Shown: positions 24,602 to 33,906, counted from the stretch's first letter. The stretch is 64,000 nucleotides of DNA from Nitrospira sp. (GCA_022226955.1 CP092079.1:2099188-2163187); one strand, 5' to 3'. Numbers and translations are program-made. Notes: generated by a model not told the origin, from the letters alone.

Positions 24602-24787
24602 TCAGCGTAATGACGATATCGCGCCCGGGTCCGGCGGCGTCCTCTTTGCCAAATCGACCGCGCGCCAGAGAGCCCAGGCCGCGACGGTCCGATAGGGCCG
24701 CCATCGCTCTCCATATCGTAACACGTCCTTGGGACTGGGCAGGGTCCGATGCGATGCGAGAACGCCGCTGACGGCCGATTTCAACAT
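24602..24787 (-). pseudogene. C-terminal remnant of a DNA-3-methyladenine glycosylase (AlkA-like)
   Basis: A 60-odd residue open frame whose centre reads LPSPKDVLRYGERWRPYRTV followed by AAWALWRAVDLAK. This is the characteristic C-terminal helix region of AlkA-type base-excision glycosylases. The catalytic HhH-GPD motif and catalytic Asp lie in the missing N-terminal part. Upstream, the frame meets the end of the RidA gene at 24792, so the rest has been deleted. It is almost certainly non-functional. Confidence 0.7.
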
Positions 24788-24791
24788 CCTG

Positions 24792-25178
24792 CTAGTGCGG
24801 CGCAATGGCGTCCGCCTCGATCTCGACCAGCATATCCGGATCGATCAAGCGCTGCACCTCCACCATCGTCGTCGCGGGCCTGATGTTGCCGAAAACTTCC
24901 CCATGCGCGCGGCCGACCTCCTGCCATTGATCGATGTTGGCCATGTAGATTCGGGTCCGGACCACATCGGCGAGCGACACCCCGGCTTGCCGGAGCGCCG
25001 ACTCGATGGTCTTGAACGTCTGGATCGTCTGCGCATAGGGATCGCCCTTGCCGACCAGGCCGCCTGGCGTCATCGCCGTAGAGCCGGATACGGACACGTA
25101 GGCGCCGACCCGGACCGCGCGTGAATAGCCGATCTTGGCTTCCCAGGGACCGCCAGTGGAAACATTCTGCCGTACCAT
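24792..25178 (-). CDS. RidA/YjgF/YER057c family protein
   Basis: A 128-residue trimeric RidA-family protein. Visible features are YSRAVRVGAYVSVSGSTAM, the VVRTRIYMANIDQWQEVGRA block with the conserved Arg that binds the carboxylate of imine or enamine intermediates, and EVQRLIDPDMLVEIEADAIA at the end. Canonical RidA deaminates reactive 2-aminoacrylate; many paralogues act on other enamines. AAGGAGC precedes the ATG at 25178. It is the last gene of a minus-strand series that begins with an RND efflux pump, separated by 168 bp from the SDR gene. Confidence 0.9.
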   Translation of the reverse strand: MVRQNVSTGGPWEAKIGYSRAVRVGAYVSVSGSTAMTPGGLVGKGDPYAQTIQTFKTIESALRQAGVSLADVVRTRIYMANIDQWQEVGRAHGEVFGNIRPATTMVEVQRLIDPDMLVEIEADAIAPH

Positions 25179-25346
25179 GCTCGCTCCTTTGTCTGATTGC
25201 CGTTAGGTCAGGGAAATGCGGTGCTTGTTCTGCCCCAACCACGCTTCACACGTCAAGGGGGCAAGAATGGAGGTAATGCGCGGTCGGCAAGGACAAGAGG
25301 CTTGCCGGGTCATCTCCGACCGCCGGCGGCCTGTTTCAACCTTCTG

Positions 25347-26078
25347 TCACATGACGATCCCGCCGCCGGCTTGAATCGTCTGCCCTGTCACCCATCGGGC
25401 CTGCTCGCTCACGAGAAATGCCACGACATCCGCAATATCCTGCGGCAGGCCCAATCGCTTGAACGGGGACGCCTCGAGCCCCATCTTCTTATAGAGATCC
25501 GTCAACACACCTGTGTCCGTGAAACCAGGCGCCACCGCATTGACCGTGATCCCACGCGGCGCCAGTTCCTGCGCAATGCCTTGCGTGAATTGTTCGAGCG
25601 CGCCCCGGCTCCCGAGATAGGCCGTCGCGCCGTAATAGTGCAGCTTCGTCCCCGCGCTGGAAATATTTACGATGCGCCCGTGATCGCGCATCACCTTGGC
25701 CGCTTCCTGCATCGCAAAGTAAGGGCCCTTGGCATGCAGATTCATCAAGGCATCGAAATCCGCTTCCGTCGTGTCCGCCAGCGGCTTCGGCGCAAACTTT
25801 CCCGCGTTGTTGACCAGAATGTCCAGCCGTCCGAATCGCGCAACGGCATCCGCAATCAGCCGCCGCGCATCCGTCATCACGCTCATGTCGGCTTGTACTG
25901 CAACCGCGGTCCCGCCTGTCGCCTGAATACCGGCGGCCACCGCGCGAGCCTTGCGCTCGCTCCGAAGATAATTCACCACCACTAGAGCCCCGTCCGCCGC
26001 AAGCCGTTCCGCAATCGCTTGACCGATTCCGCTCGATGCGCCGGTCACGATCGCGACCTTGCTGCTTAACGGAGCCAC
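25347..26078 (-). CDS. SDR-family oxidoreductase (FabG-like) with Tyr-x3-Arg
   Basis: A 243-residue classical short-chain dehydrogenase with TGASSGIG, NNAG, the catalytic Ser in NISSAG, and a C-terminal GLPQDIADVVAFLVSEQARW followed by VTGQTIQAGGG. The usual Tyr-x3-Lys reads YLGSR, with Arg in place of the catalytic Lys; the codon is CGG. This might reduce or alter activity. It lies 12 bp after the nitroreductase gene and is very likely cotranscribed with it and the RND efflux genes. Confidence 0.88.
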   Translation of the reverse strand: MAPLSSKVAIVTGASSGIGQAIAERLAADGALVVVNYLRSERKARAVAAGIQATGGTAVAVQADMSVMTDARRLIADAVARFGRLDILVNNAGKFAPKPLADTTEADFDALMNLHAKGPYFAMQEAAKVMRDHGRIVNISSAGTKLHYYGATAYLGSRGALEQFTQGIAQELAPRGITVNAVAPGFTDTGVLTDLYKKMGLEASPFKRLGLPQDIADVVAFLVSEQARWVTGQTIQAGGGIVM

Positions 26079-26090
26079 TGATTTGTCCCC

Positions 26091-26702
26091 TTACGAACGG
26101 CGGGGCGGAAGAGCGATGCCCCACTGTCCTGCATAGACGAGCTCGGCCAGCGGGTTGCGTTCCCGAGGAGCCGCTTCGCGCTGCTGAAGATAGTCTGACA
26201 GAAGCGCGGCCTCGCCGGGATAGCCCACCGCCACCATGGCGACCGGCTCGAAACCGGAAGGGATTTTAAGATCCGCCTGAGCCTGCTTACCATCGAACCC
26301 CGCCATGGGATGCGCAACCAGGCCCAGCGCCGTCGCTTGGAGGAGAAGATTTTCGAGCGCCATTCCAGCGTCATGCAAAGCATACCGGTTCGGCTTGCCG
26401 TCCTCTTCGAAATACATCCGCGCGACGGACAAGAGCAACACGGGCGCGCGAAATGCCCACTTCCGGTTGCCGTCCAGCAGACAAGCTAGAAGACGATCAT
26501 ACGTCGCCAGGTCGTCCTTCGTCGCGACGATAAACCGGCAAGGCTGCTCATTGCTCGCCGATGGAGCCCAGCGTGCCGCCTCGAACAGGCTGACCAATTT
26601 GTCGGGTTCTACAGGCCGTTCGGCGAATGCCCTGGGACTCCACCGGCGCGCGAGAAGATCATGAATCGGCACCTGAGTCGCAGCGAGTTTCTCCATGGCC
26701 AT
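26091..26702 (-). CDS. Nitroreductase-family flavoprotein
   Basis: A 203-residue FMN-dependent oxidoreductase. RRWSPRAFAERPV has the N-terminal R(x)SxRxF motif that contacts FMN phosphate, AARWAPSASNEQPCRFIV is the second conserved block, and ALHDAGMALENLLLQATALG with the later VAVGYPGE completes the fold. The family reduces nitroaromatics, quinones or other electrophiles with NAD(P)H. The ATG at 26702 shares its A with the stop of the NodT gene (TGATG), so translation is coupled to the efflux operon. This supports a detoxification role. Confidence 0.88.
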   Translation of the reverse strand: MAMEKLAATQVPIHDLLARRWSPRAFAERPVEPDKLVSLFEAARWAPSASNEQPCRFIVATKDDLATYDRLLACLLDGNRKWAFRAPVLLLSVARMYFEEDGKPNRYALHDAGMALENLLLQATALGLVAHPMAGFDGKQAQADLKIPSGFEPVAMVAVGYPGEAALLSDYLQQREAAPRERNPLAELVYAGQWGIALPPRRS

Positions 26703-28117
26703 CAACTTTTTCCAGACTCCGGCTTGCGATCCATCTCGGGCGACCAGCCGCCGCCCAACGCTTTGTATAACTGCACGACCGACACCACATGCAAGCGTCG
26801 CGTCGCCGTCAACGCCAATTCGGCCTCGAAGAGATTTCTTCGAGCGACCTGCACGTCGAGATAATTGGCCAGCCCGCCTTTGTAGCGCAGGTCCGCCAGC
26901 TTCAGCGCCGATTGCAGCGCCGCGACTTGCTGCATCTGCGCCTCGCTCTGCACCCGCGCGGTGCGCACCGCGACCAGCGAGTCTTCCACTTCCCGGAACG
27001 CCGTCAGCACGGTCTTCTCATACTGTGCCAGCGCTTGCCTGGCTTGCGCCTCAATCGCTTCCTGCTGAAACCCAAGCACCGACGCATTCAACAGCGGCGC
27101 GGCTAATCCCATCCCTCCGACACCGAAGGACGCGGGATCCTCAAACAGCTTCGAGAGCTGCGGGCTGGCCGCGCCGAGCAATCCCGTGAGCGTGAACTTG
27201 GGAAACCGCTCCGCCTTGGCCGCGCCGATGCGCGCCGTAGCCGCCGCCAATTGCTGTTCCGCGTCAAGCAGGTCCGGCCGTCGTTGCAACAGCTCCGAAG
27301 GAAGCCCGGCGGGAACCGACGGCGGCACCATCTGATCGTTCAGCAACCGGCCGCGTGGAATGGCGAACGGTTTCCGGCCGAGCAGCACACTCAGCTGGTT
27401 TTCCGCCTGCACCATCTGCCGTTCGAGTTCCGCCGCCCGCGCCGCCGCGTTGGCCCGCTCCGCGTCGAATTGATCGGTGTCCAAGCGAGAGGTCATGCCC
27501 TGCTTGAGTCGGGCCTGGGCGATCCGCACCGACTCTTCCCATGAGCGCAAGGTCCGCCTCGCGATATCGAGCTGGTCGTCGAACTGCAACAGATTGAAAT
27601 AGCTTTCGGCCACGCCGCTCACCAACTGCAGCACGACCGCCCGCCGGTTCTCTTCTTTAGAAAGGAGATCCGCACGGGCCGCTTCATTCGACCGCCGGAT
27701 GCGCCCCCAAATATCCAGCTCCCACGACAAATTGCCTTGCAGATAGTAGTTGAACGGACTGGCGAATCCGGGAAACAGAAAGCTCGATTTCCGCCCGAGA
27801 TTCGGTGCGCTGGCCGACGCCGTGATGTTGGGGAAGTAATCGGTTTTGGCGGTCAGCGCGCGGGCTTGGAATTCTTCGACGGCCGCCACCGCTTTTTGCA
27901 GATCCTTATTCTCGACCAGCGCGATCTTGATCAGCGCCTGCAGCTGCTCGTCTTTCAACAGTTCCCACCAGGCCAGATTCGCCAGCGACGGCGCGTCGGC
28001 AGGCGCTTCCGCCATTCGGAAGGCCTCCCCCGCGTCCATCTTAGGCCGCTCATAATCCGGCCCCACCGCGCAGGATGCGAACAGCAACGAAAATCCGATG
28101 ACTAGTGGCTTACGCAT
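26702..28117 (-). CDS. RND efflux outer-membrane lipoprotein (NodT/OprM family)
   Basis: About 471 residues. The lipoprotein signal ends in LLFASC-AVGPDYERP, the typical NodT/OprM lipobox and first mature residues. Two outer membrane efflux (TolC-like) repeats follow, with WELDIWGRIRRSNEAARADL in the first and RPDLLDAEQQLAAATARIGA before the second. The ATG at 28117 overlaps the stop of the RND permease gene by eight bases, and a longer upstream reading lacks the signal structure. It forms the outer-membrane channel of the tripartite pump with the two preceding gene products. Confidence 0.93.
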   Translation of the reverse strand: MRKPLVIGFSLLFASCAVGPDYERPKMDAGEAFRMAEAPADAPSLANLAWWELLKDEQLQALIKIALVENKDLQKAVAAVEEFQARALTAKTDYFPNITASASAPNLGRKSSFLFPGFASPFNYYLQGNLSWELDIWGRIRRSNEAARADLLSKEENRRAVVLQLVSGVAESYFNLLQFDDQLDIARRTLRSWEESVRIAQARLKQGMTSRLDTDQFDAERANAAARAAELERQMVQAENQLSVLLGRKPFAIPRGRLLNDQMVPPSVPAGLPSELLQRRPDLLDAEQQLAAATARIGAAKAERFPKFTLTGLLGAASPQLSKLFEDPASFGVGGMGLAAPLLNASVLGFQQEAIEAQARQALAQYEKTVLTAFREVEDSLVAVRTARVQSEAQMQQVAALQSALKLADLRYKGGLANYLDVQVARRNLFEAELALTATRRLHVVSVVQLYKALGGGWSPEMDRKPESGKS

Positions 28118-31100
28118 GATGAGACTCATCCTCCGATGAAGGCAGTATGGGAACCGCTTCATGCTCCACCCCTTCGGATGCCCGACGTTTGGCCAACCGA
28201 CGAGTGACAACATAAAAGAGCGGGACGAAGAAGATCGCCAGGAAGGTCGCCGCGAGCATGCCGCCCATGACTCCCGTGCCGATCGACTGGCGGCTGGAGG
28301 CACCGGCCCCCTGCGCCATGACCAGGGGAATCATCCCAAAGATAAACGCCATCGAGGTCATGATGATGGGACGGAATCGGAGTTTCGCCGCTTCCTTTGC
28401 CGCTTCCAGCAGCGGAACGCCAGCCTCATAACGAGAGTTGGCGAACTCGACGATCAGAATCGCGTTCTTCGCCGAGAGGCCGATCAAGGTCACCAGCCCG
28501 ATCTGGAAGTAGACGTCGTTTTCGAATCCGCGCAGAAAGACGGCAACGAGCGCCCCGAAGATCGCAAACGGAACAGACAGAATCACGGCAAAGGGAACCA
28601 CCCAGCTCTCGAACTGCGCGGCCAAGACCAGGAACACCATCAAGAGCCCGACCACGAACACGATATTGGACTGCCCGCCAACCCGGCGCTCCTGAAACGA
28701 AATGTTGCTGTAATCGATCGCATAGCCCTGCGGCGCCAGCACCTCTTTGCCGATGCGGTCCAGCGCTTCGAGCGCCTGTCCCGAGCTGTAGCCTGGGGCC
28801 GCCGCGCCCAGCACCAGCGCCGTATTGTAGCCGTTGAAGTGATTCACCGGATCCGGCCCGCTCTTATACTCCGGCGTCACAACCGTATCGAGCGTGATCA
28901 TGTTCGCGCCTTGAGCGGTTTGCGCGCGCACATAGATCTTCGACAAATCTTGAGGGGTGGCCCGGTAGTCCGCCTCGGCCTCGGTCTGAACATGATACAC
29001 GCGGCCGAATTTCACGAAGTCGTTGATATAGAAATTGCCGAAATAGGCCTGCAACGTATCAAAGATGTCGGAGATCGGAACCCCCAGCGCTTTGGCCCGT
29101 TCCCGGTTCACATTGACATACAGCCGGGGAGAGGACACGCGGAAATTCGTCCCGACCCGGCCGATCGCCGGGTCCTGCTGCGCCCGTTCGACGAACTGCT
29201 GCGCCACCGCGGCGAACTTCTTAAAGTCCCCGCTGCTGGGATCTTGCAACTGCGCGGAGAATCCCCCCACCGACCCCACACCTTGAATCGCCGGCGCATT
29301 GAAGGCCAGGATTAGCGCTTCGGGAATTTTGGCGAACTCCGCGTAGGCCGCGCCGACCAGCGCCTTGGCATGACTCTGCGGCTCGGGGCGCTCGTCCCAG
29401 CGCACGAGCGGCACAAACATGGTCGCCGCATTCGCCCCGCGTGTGCCGAACACAAAGTTCTGGCCGGACAAGGCATTGGTCGAGTTCACCGCGGGATTGC
29501 CTTGGAAATAGCGCTCGATCCGTTCGAGCACCGCATCGGTCCGTTGCTTCGACGCGCCGTCCGGCAACTGCGCCACCACAATGAAATACCCCTGGTCCTC
29601 TTCGGGAAGAAAACTCTTCGGCAAGGCCTTGAACAGCCCGGCGGACAAGACCAGCAGCACGCCGAAGAGCAGCATGACGAAGACCGGCCTGGCCAGAAAC
29701 GAGCCGACCACGCGGGAAAATCCCCGTTCCGTGCGCCCGAAGTTCCGATCGAAGAAGGCCCAAAATCCGCCGCGCGCTTCATGTTGCGGGAGCAGCACCA
29801 TCGCGCACAGGGCCGGGCTCAAGGTCAACGCCACAAACCCGGACACGGTCACCGAAATGGCAATCGTCGCGGCAAACTGTTTATAGAGCGCGCCGGTAAT
29901 CCCGCCGACAAATCCGACCGGCACAAAGACCGAGACCAGCACCAGCACGATCGCGATGATCGGGGAGGTCACTTCGCTCATCGCCCGCTTGGCGGCGATC
30001 TTGGCCGAGACGCGGCCTTCGCGCATATGGCGCTCGACGTTTTCGACGACGACAATCGCATCGTCGACCACGATCCCGATGGCCAGGACCATTCCAAAGA
30101 GCGTGATGGTGTTGACGGAGAACCCCAAGGCAGAGAGCCCAATGAACGTGCCAATCAACGACACCGGCACCGCCACGGCGGGAATGATGGTGGCTCGCCA
30201 GCTCTGGAGAAACACATATACGACCAGGACCACGAGGACCATGGCTTCCGCCAGCGTCTTCACCACTTCCTTGATCGACACCTCGATGAATCGCGTCGTG
30301 TCGTAAGGAATGTCGTAGGACACGCCGGCCGGGAAGTTCTTGGCCAGCTCATCCATCTGCTCGCGGGCGCGGCGGATGGTATCCAGCGCGTTGGCTCCCG
30401 GCGAAAGGAACGTCAGAATAAAGGTCGTGGGAGTGCTGTTCCAGCGGCCTTCCAGCGAATAGGATTGGGCGCCCAGCTCGATGCGCGCGACGTCCTTGAG
30501 CCGCACCGTCGAGCCGTCCGGCAGGGCCCGCACGATCAGCTCCTCGAAATCCTTCACGTCGGTCAGCCGGCCTTTCGAGATGATCGGGATCGTCAGCTCG
30601 GTGCCTTTCGGCGCGGGTTCCCGTCCAACCGTCCCGGCGGGATAATCGCGGTTCTGCTCGCGGATGATCGCGGAGATGTCGCTCGGGATCAAGCCGAACT
30701 TCGCCATTTGCGGCGGATTGAGAATGATCCGCATACTGTAATTCTGCTGGCCGAACACCTCCGCGTCGCCTATGCCCTTGACCCGCTTCAGGTCGTCGAC
30801 CACGCGCAGCGTGGCATAGTTCGAGAGAAACACGGCATCGTGGCGGGGATCGGTGGACTTCAGCACGATGACCGCCACGAGATCGGGGGACATCTTTTTG
30901 ACGGACACGCCCTGGCGGATCACTTCCGTCGGCAGCTGCGGCTCCGCCAGCTTTTCACGGTTCTGGGTCTGCACTTGAGCAATGTCGGGGTTGGTTCCGA
31001 TCTCGAACGTCAGCTTGATGGTCACATGGCCGTCGTTGCTGCTGGTCGACTCGAAATAGAGCAGATTGTCGATGCCGGGAAGCATCACCTCGATTGGACG

Positions 31101-31289
31101 GGCAACCGCTTCGGCGGCCACCTCCGCGCTGGCCCCCGGATAGTCGGCATCGATTTGCACCACCGGAGGGGTGATTTCAGGAAACTGCGCGATCGGCAAG
31201 AACTGCAGCGCGAGCAGGCCCATCACGACAATGACGATGGACACCACCGACGCCAGGATCGGCCGGTCGATAAAGACATGCGATGTCAC
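28110..31289 (-). CDS. RND multidrug efflux permease, HAE1 (AcrB/MexB) type
   Basis: A 1059-residue inner-membrane proton/drug antiporter. The N-terminus FIDRPILASVVSIVIVVMGL and QFPEITPPVVQIDADYPGAS are characteristic. The central VLAIGIVVDDAIVVVENVER contains the TM4 Asp-Asp pair required for proton relay. The second half has GLMVFLVLAAQFES-type sequence and the TM10-11 region LIGLSAKNAILIVEFA with the conserved Lys. Full length fits the family. It lies three bases after the adaptor gene and overlaps the NodT gene, in standard adaptor-pump-channel order. The C-terminal tail is acidic. Confidence 0.96.
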   Translation of the reverse strand: MTSHVFIDRPILASVVSIVIVVMGLLALQFLPIAQFPEITPPVVQIDADYPGASAEVAAEAVARPIEVMLPGIDNLLYFESTSSNDGHVTIKLTFEIGTNPDIAQVQTQNREKLAEPQLPTEVIRQGVSVKKMSPDLVAVIVLKSTDPRHDAVFLSNYATLRVVDDLKRVKGIGDAEVFGQQNYSMRIILNPPQMAKFGLIPSDISAIIREQNRDYPAGTVGREPAPKGTELTIPIISKGRLTDVKDFEELIVRALPDGSTVRLKDVARIELGAQSYSLEGRWNSTPTTFILTFLSPGANALDTIRRAREQMDELAKNFPAGVSYDIPYDTTRFIEVSIKEVVKTLAEAMVLVVLVVYVFLQSWRATIIPAVAVPVSLIGTFIGLSALGFSVNTITLFGMVLAIGIVVDDAIVVVENVERHMREGRVSAKIAAKRAMSEVTSPIIAIVLVLVSVFVPVGFVGGITGALYKQFAATIAISVTVSGFVALTLSPALCAMVLLPQHEARGGFWAFFDRNFGRTERGFSRVVGSFLARPVFVMLLFGVLLVLSAGLFKALPKSFLPEEDQGYFIVVAQLPDGASKQRTDAVLERIERYFQGNPAVNSTNALSGQNFVFGTRGANAATMFVPLVRWDERPEPQSHAKALVGAAYAEFAKIPEALILAFNAPAIQGVGSVGGFSAQLQDPSSGDFKKFAAVAQQFVERAQQDPAIGRVGTNFRVSSPRLYVNVNRERAKALGVPISDIFDTLQAYFGNFYINDFVKFGRVYHVQTEAEADYRATPQDLSKIYVRAQTAQGANMITLDTVVTPEYKSGPDPVNHFNGYNTALVLGAAAPGYSSGQALEALDRIGKEVLAPQGYAIDYSNISFQERRVGGQSNIVFVVGLLMVFLVLAAQFESWVVPFAVILSVPFAIFGALVAVFLRGFENDVYFQIGLVTLIGLSAKNAILIVEFANSRYEAGVPLLEAAKEAAKLRFRPIIMTSMAFIFGMIPLVMAQGAGASSRQSIGTGVMGGMLAATFLAIFFVPLFYVVTRRLAKRRASEGVEHEAVPILPSSEDESHHA

Positions 31290-31292
31290 AAT

Positions 31293-32519
31293 TTATCCTT
31301 GTTTAGGAGTGGAGGGAACGGGATCGGTCTCCGGCTCCGCCGCCGATTTCCACGGGACCGCCTTGACCGGCGCGCCGGGACCGATCGTCATCAGACCGTT
31401 GACCACGACACGATCGCCGGCGCTCAATCCGCCATCGATCATCCATTGATCGCCCTTCCAGTTGGAGGCCACGACATCGCGGATCTGGACCTTTTCGTCC
31501 GAACCCACCACATACACGAAGGGGCCTTGCGGACCCTGCAGGACCGCGCGCTGGGGAATCAAAACGGCATCCGTCTTCGTATCTCCCGTAAAGCGCACCT
31601 TCACAAACTGGCCAGGCAGCAAGGATCGATCGGGATTGGGAAAGGTGATCCGGGTCTGGCGAGAACCGGTCTCGGTGCGCAACCCCGGCTCCAGCAGATC
31701 CAGCACGCCCTCATGGGGATAGGCCGTGTCGTCCATCATCGTGAGGCGGCCCCGCAACTGATAGGTGCCTGGATGATGGATTTTCTTCGTCTCGATATCG
31801 CGCCGCCGCTTCAAGATGAAGTTTTCCGGCACGTTCACTACGACGAACATCGGATCGACGCGATGGACCACCGTCAGCAAATCGGTTTGCGCCGAGACGA
31901 GGCGTCCTTCGTAATACCGGCTCCGCTCGATCAGCCCGCTGATGGGCGCCGTAATGAGTGTGTTGTCCAAATCGAATTGAGATTTGATCAGATCCGCTTT
32001 CGCGCCTTGGAGAGTGGCTTTCGCCGAAAGCTCCTGCGCCACGGCATCGTCGACATCTTTCTGACTCACCGCCTGGTCGGCCAGCAACGGCTTCACCCGT
32101 TCCAGATCCTGCTTGGCTTGAACCAGCTTGGCTTCCGCCTGGGCAATCTTGGCCTTCGCGCTGGCAACCGCCGCTTGAAACGGCACCGGGTCGATCTGAT
32201 ACAGCCGGTCGCCTTTCTTGACGTCCCGCCCTTCCGGGTAGAGCACCGCCTTGAGCAACCCCGTCACCTGGGAACGGATTTCAACCGGACGCGAGGCTTC
32301 CGCCTGGCCGATGAATTCCGGTTCATCCGGAACGGTCTGAGTCGTCACGGTGATGACTTCCACCTGGGCCATCGGCTGCGCCGGCGGAGCCGATCCGGCT
32401 TCCTCTTTGCAGCCGGATAGAGCGGCCAAGAGACACGAAAGCGCCAGCGCTGTTCGTATCGGTGGACGTAACATCATTGGAAATCTGGCTTCTGACGGCA
32501 ACGGCATATGGTTCACCAT
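31293..32519 (-). CDS. RND efflux periplasmic adaptor (membrane fusion protein)
   Basis: A 408-residue lipoprotein. The signal ends LLAALSGC-KEE, giving a lipidated Cys. The core runs biotinyl/lipoyl-like strand (SRPVEIRSQVTGLLKAVLYP), alpha-hairpin about residues 110-190 (AKAKIAQAEAKLVQAKQDLE), second lipoyl half (LITAPISGLIERSRYYEG), and beta-barrel (LLPGQFVKVRF, AVLIPQRAVLQGPQG). It couples the inner-membrane pump to the outer-membrane channel. The ATG at 32519 has AGGAG nine bases upstream. First gene of the tripartite pump, 90 bp after the STAS gene. Confidence 0.94.
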   Translation of the reverse strand: MVNHMPLPSEARFPMMLRPPIRTALALSCLLAALSGCKEEAGSAPPAQPMAQVEVITVTTQTVPDEPEFIGQAEASRPVEIRSQVTGLLKAVLYPEGRDVKKGDRLYQIDPVPFQAAVASAKAKIAQAEAKLVQAKQDLERVKPLLADQAVSQKDVDDAVAQELSAKATLQGAKADLIKSQFDLDNTLITAPISGLIERSRYYEGRLVSAQTDLLTVVHRVDPMFVVVNVPENFILKRRRDIETKKIHHPGTYQLRGRLTMMDDTAYPHEGVLDLLEPGLRTETGSRQTRITFPNPDRSLLPGQFVKVRFTGDTKTDAVLIPQRAVLQGPQGPFVYVVGSDEKVQIRDVVASNWKGDQWMIDGGLSAGDRVVVNGLMTIGPGAPVKAVPWKSAAEPETDPVPSTPKQG

Positions 32520-32609
32520 GAATACGTTCTCCTGCGATTCTGACGCAATCTTAGTGGCCCGATGACCTGCTCCGCAAGGCGTCGAGCGCCATGACCGGCC
32601 AGCGGACAG

Positions 32610-32927
32610 TCACTGATTCGAGGAATTCTTCGCGATACGGTTCGACGGAGCGGATCGACCCGCCGACATAATGTCCTCCAAGACAGACCGGGAGCAACAT
32701 CCGGCCACCAGCAATTCCGCTCCATGCAGCCACATCCTGCTCAAGAGCCCCTTTCCCGCTTGCTCGATGTATGTGACGCCCGTCAGGTCCACGACAAGAG
32801 AGTTCGTGCTCGATTCCTTGCCTTCTCGCCACACCCGCTCAAGCTCTTCCACCCACGGCCCGGCCAATCGCCCTTCCAGCACGAGTCTCGTCGAGTGTTC
32901 TGTGGTCTGTGGCGTAATCTTCAGCAT
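32610..32927 (-). CDS. STAS-domain protein lacking the phosphorylatable serine
   Basis: A 105-residue single STAS domain (RLVLEGRLAGPWVEELERVW, LVVDLTGVTYIEQAGKGLLS, GAELLVAGC). The fold resembles anti-sigma factor antagonists such as SpoIIAA, but the site normally occupied by Ser in D-S-S-G reads IEQAGK, so control by serine phosphorylation seems absent. It starts ten bases after the DedA-rhodanese gene and precedes the RND adaptor, so it may be part of that transcript. Its partner is unknown. Confidence 0.78.
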   Translation of the reverse strand: MLKITPQTTEHSTRLVLEGRLAGPWVEELERVWREGKESSTNSLVVDLTGVTYIEQAGKGLLSRMWLHGAELLVAGCCSRSVLEDIMSAGRSAPSNRIAKNSSNQ

Positions 32928-32937
32928 CGCTTTGTCC

Positions 32938-33906
32938 TCACACTCCCATGTCCATGATCGCCACGGCCCGGCCGATCACAGGCGCCGGGCCCGCGCCGAC
33001 AGCGCTGTGCTTCCGCCAGGCTTCAATCCCGCCGGCCAGCGGCCACACCCGCGTGAATCCCTGCTTGTGCAACAGCAGCGCGCCCTGAGCGCTCGCAAGA
33101 TCGTTCGGGCATCCGCAATACAACACCACATCGCGATGGCGCGGCAGTTCAGAATGGCGGCGAACCAATTCGTCCAGCGACATCAAGACGGCGCTCGGGA
33201 TCCCCGGTTCGGCCTCCGCACTCGCTCTCGACCGTACATCGATTAACAGGGGAGGCTCCTCCGCCAACAGCTTGTCCGTCAGCTGCTCGATCGTTACCCG
33301 CGGTACGCCGAGAAGCTGCCGGCGGCGCACGATGGCCTTGTACAGAATGTAGAACAGGACCGCGGCAAGGACCGCACCGGTCGCCGTCGGCGCAACCCGT
33401 TCCACGTAGGCGACGGCCTGTTCGAGTTGATCGCTGAAAATGGAGCCGATCACCAGACCGGAGCCAGCCCAGATCGTCGCGCCGAGGCCGTCGTAAAGGA
33501 GAAAAATCGGAGTGCCTAGCCCGACGATGCCGGCAAGGGATGGGGCAACCGTGCTCAACCCAGGAATGAACTTGGCCGCCATCAGCGAATGAGGGCCGTG
33601 CTTGATGAAAAAATCCTCCGTCTTTCTCACGCAGGTGTCTGGTTCCAGAGCAATGCGGCACAGCACATCGAGCACCCGGCGGCCCTGGCGGCGGCCCAAT
33701 TCGAACCAGATCCAATCCGCCACGAGCGTGACCGCCACCGCGCCGCCGAGTGCGACCCAGAGATTCATGCGCCCCATGCCAGCCAATACTCCGGCTGCGA
33801 TCAAGACTGGAAAAGCCGGCAAGGGAAAACCAATCTGCTCGATGAATACGACAGCGAACAGCACCAGCAATCCGTACTCTGTTAAAAACTGAATGGCTTC
33901 ATTCAT
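32938..33906 (-). CDS. DedA-family membrane protein fused to a rhodanese domain
   Basis: A 322-residue fusion. Residues 1-200 are a DedA/VTT protein (FIEQIGFPLPAFPVLIAAG, WIWFELGRRQGRRVLDVLCR, KFIPGLSTVAPSLAGI) with about five or six membrane segments; the family includes lipid scramblases. Residues about 215-310 form a single rhodanese domain (LLIDVRSRASAEAEPGIPSA, VVLYCGCPNDLASAQ) with the active-site Cys loop CGCPND, facing the cytosol after the last helix. Rhodanese-DedA fusions are known but their substrate is not. It is the first gene of the group leading to STAS and the RND pump. Confidence 0.9.
   Translation of the reverse strand: MNEAIQFLTEYGLLVLFAVVFIEQIGFPLPAFPVLIAAGVLAGMGRMNLWVALGGAVAVTLVADWIWFELGRRQGRRVLDVLCRIALEPDTCVRKTEDFFIKHGPHSLMAAKFIPGLSTVAPSLAGIVGLGTPIFLLYDGLGATIWAGSGLVIGSIFSDQLEQAVAYVERVAPTATGAVLAAVLFYILYKAIVRRRQLLGVPRVTIEQLTDKLLAEEPPLLIDVRSRASAEAEPGIPSAVLMSLDELVRRHSELPRHRDVVLYCGCPNDLASAQGALLLHKQGFTRVWPLAGGIEAWRKHSAVGAGPAPVIGRAVAIMDMGV

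Noticed and set aside
29370-32420. Plus-strand open frame of about 1016 codons
   Set aside because: It lies antisense to the RND pump and adaptor genes; its composition (Arg/His/Asp-rich, no domains) is that of a codon-bias shadow.
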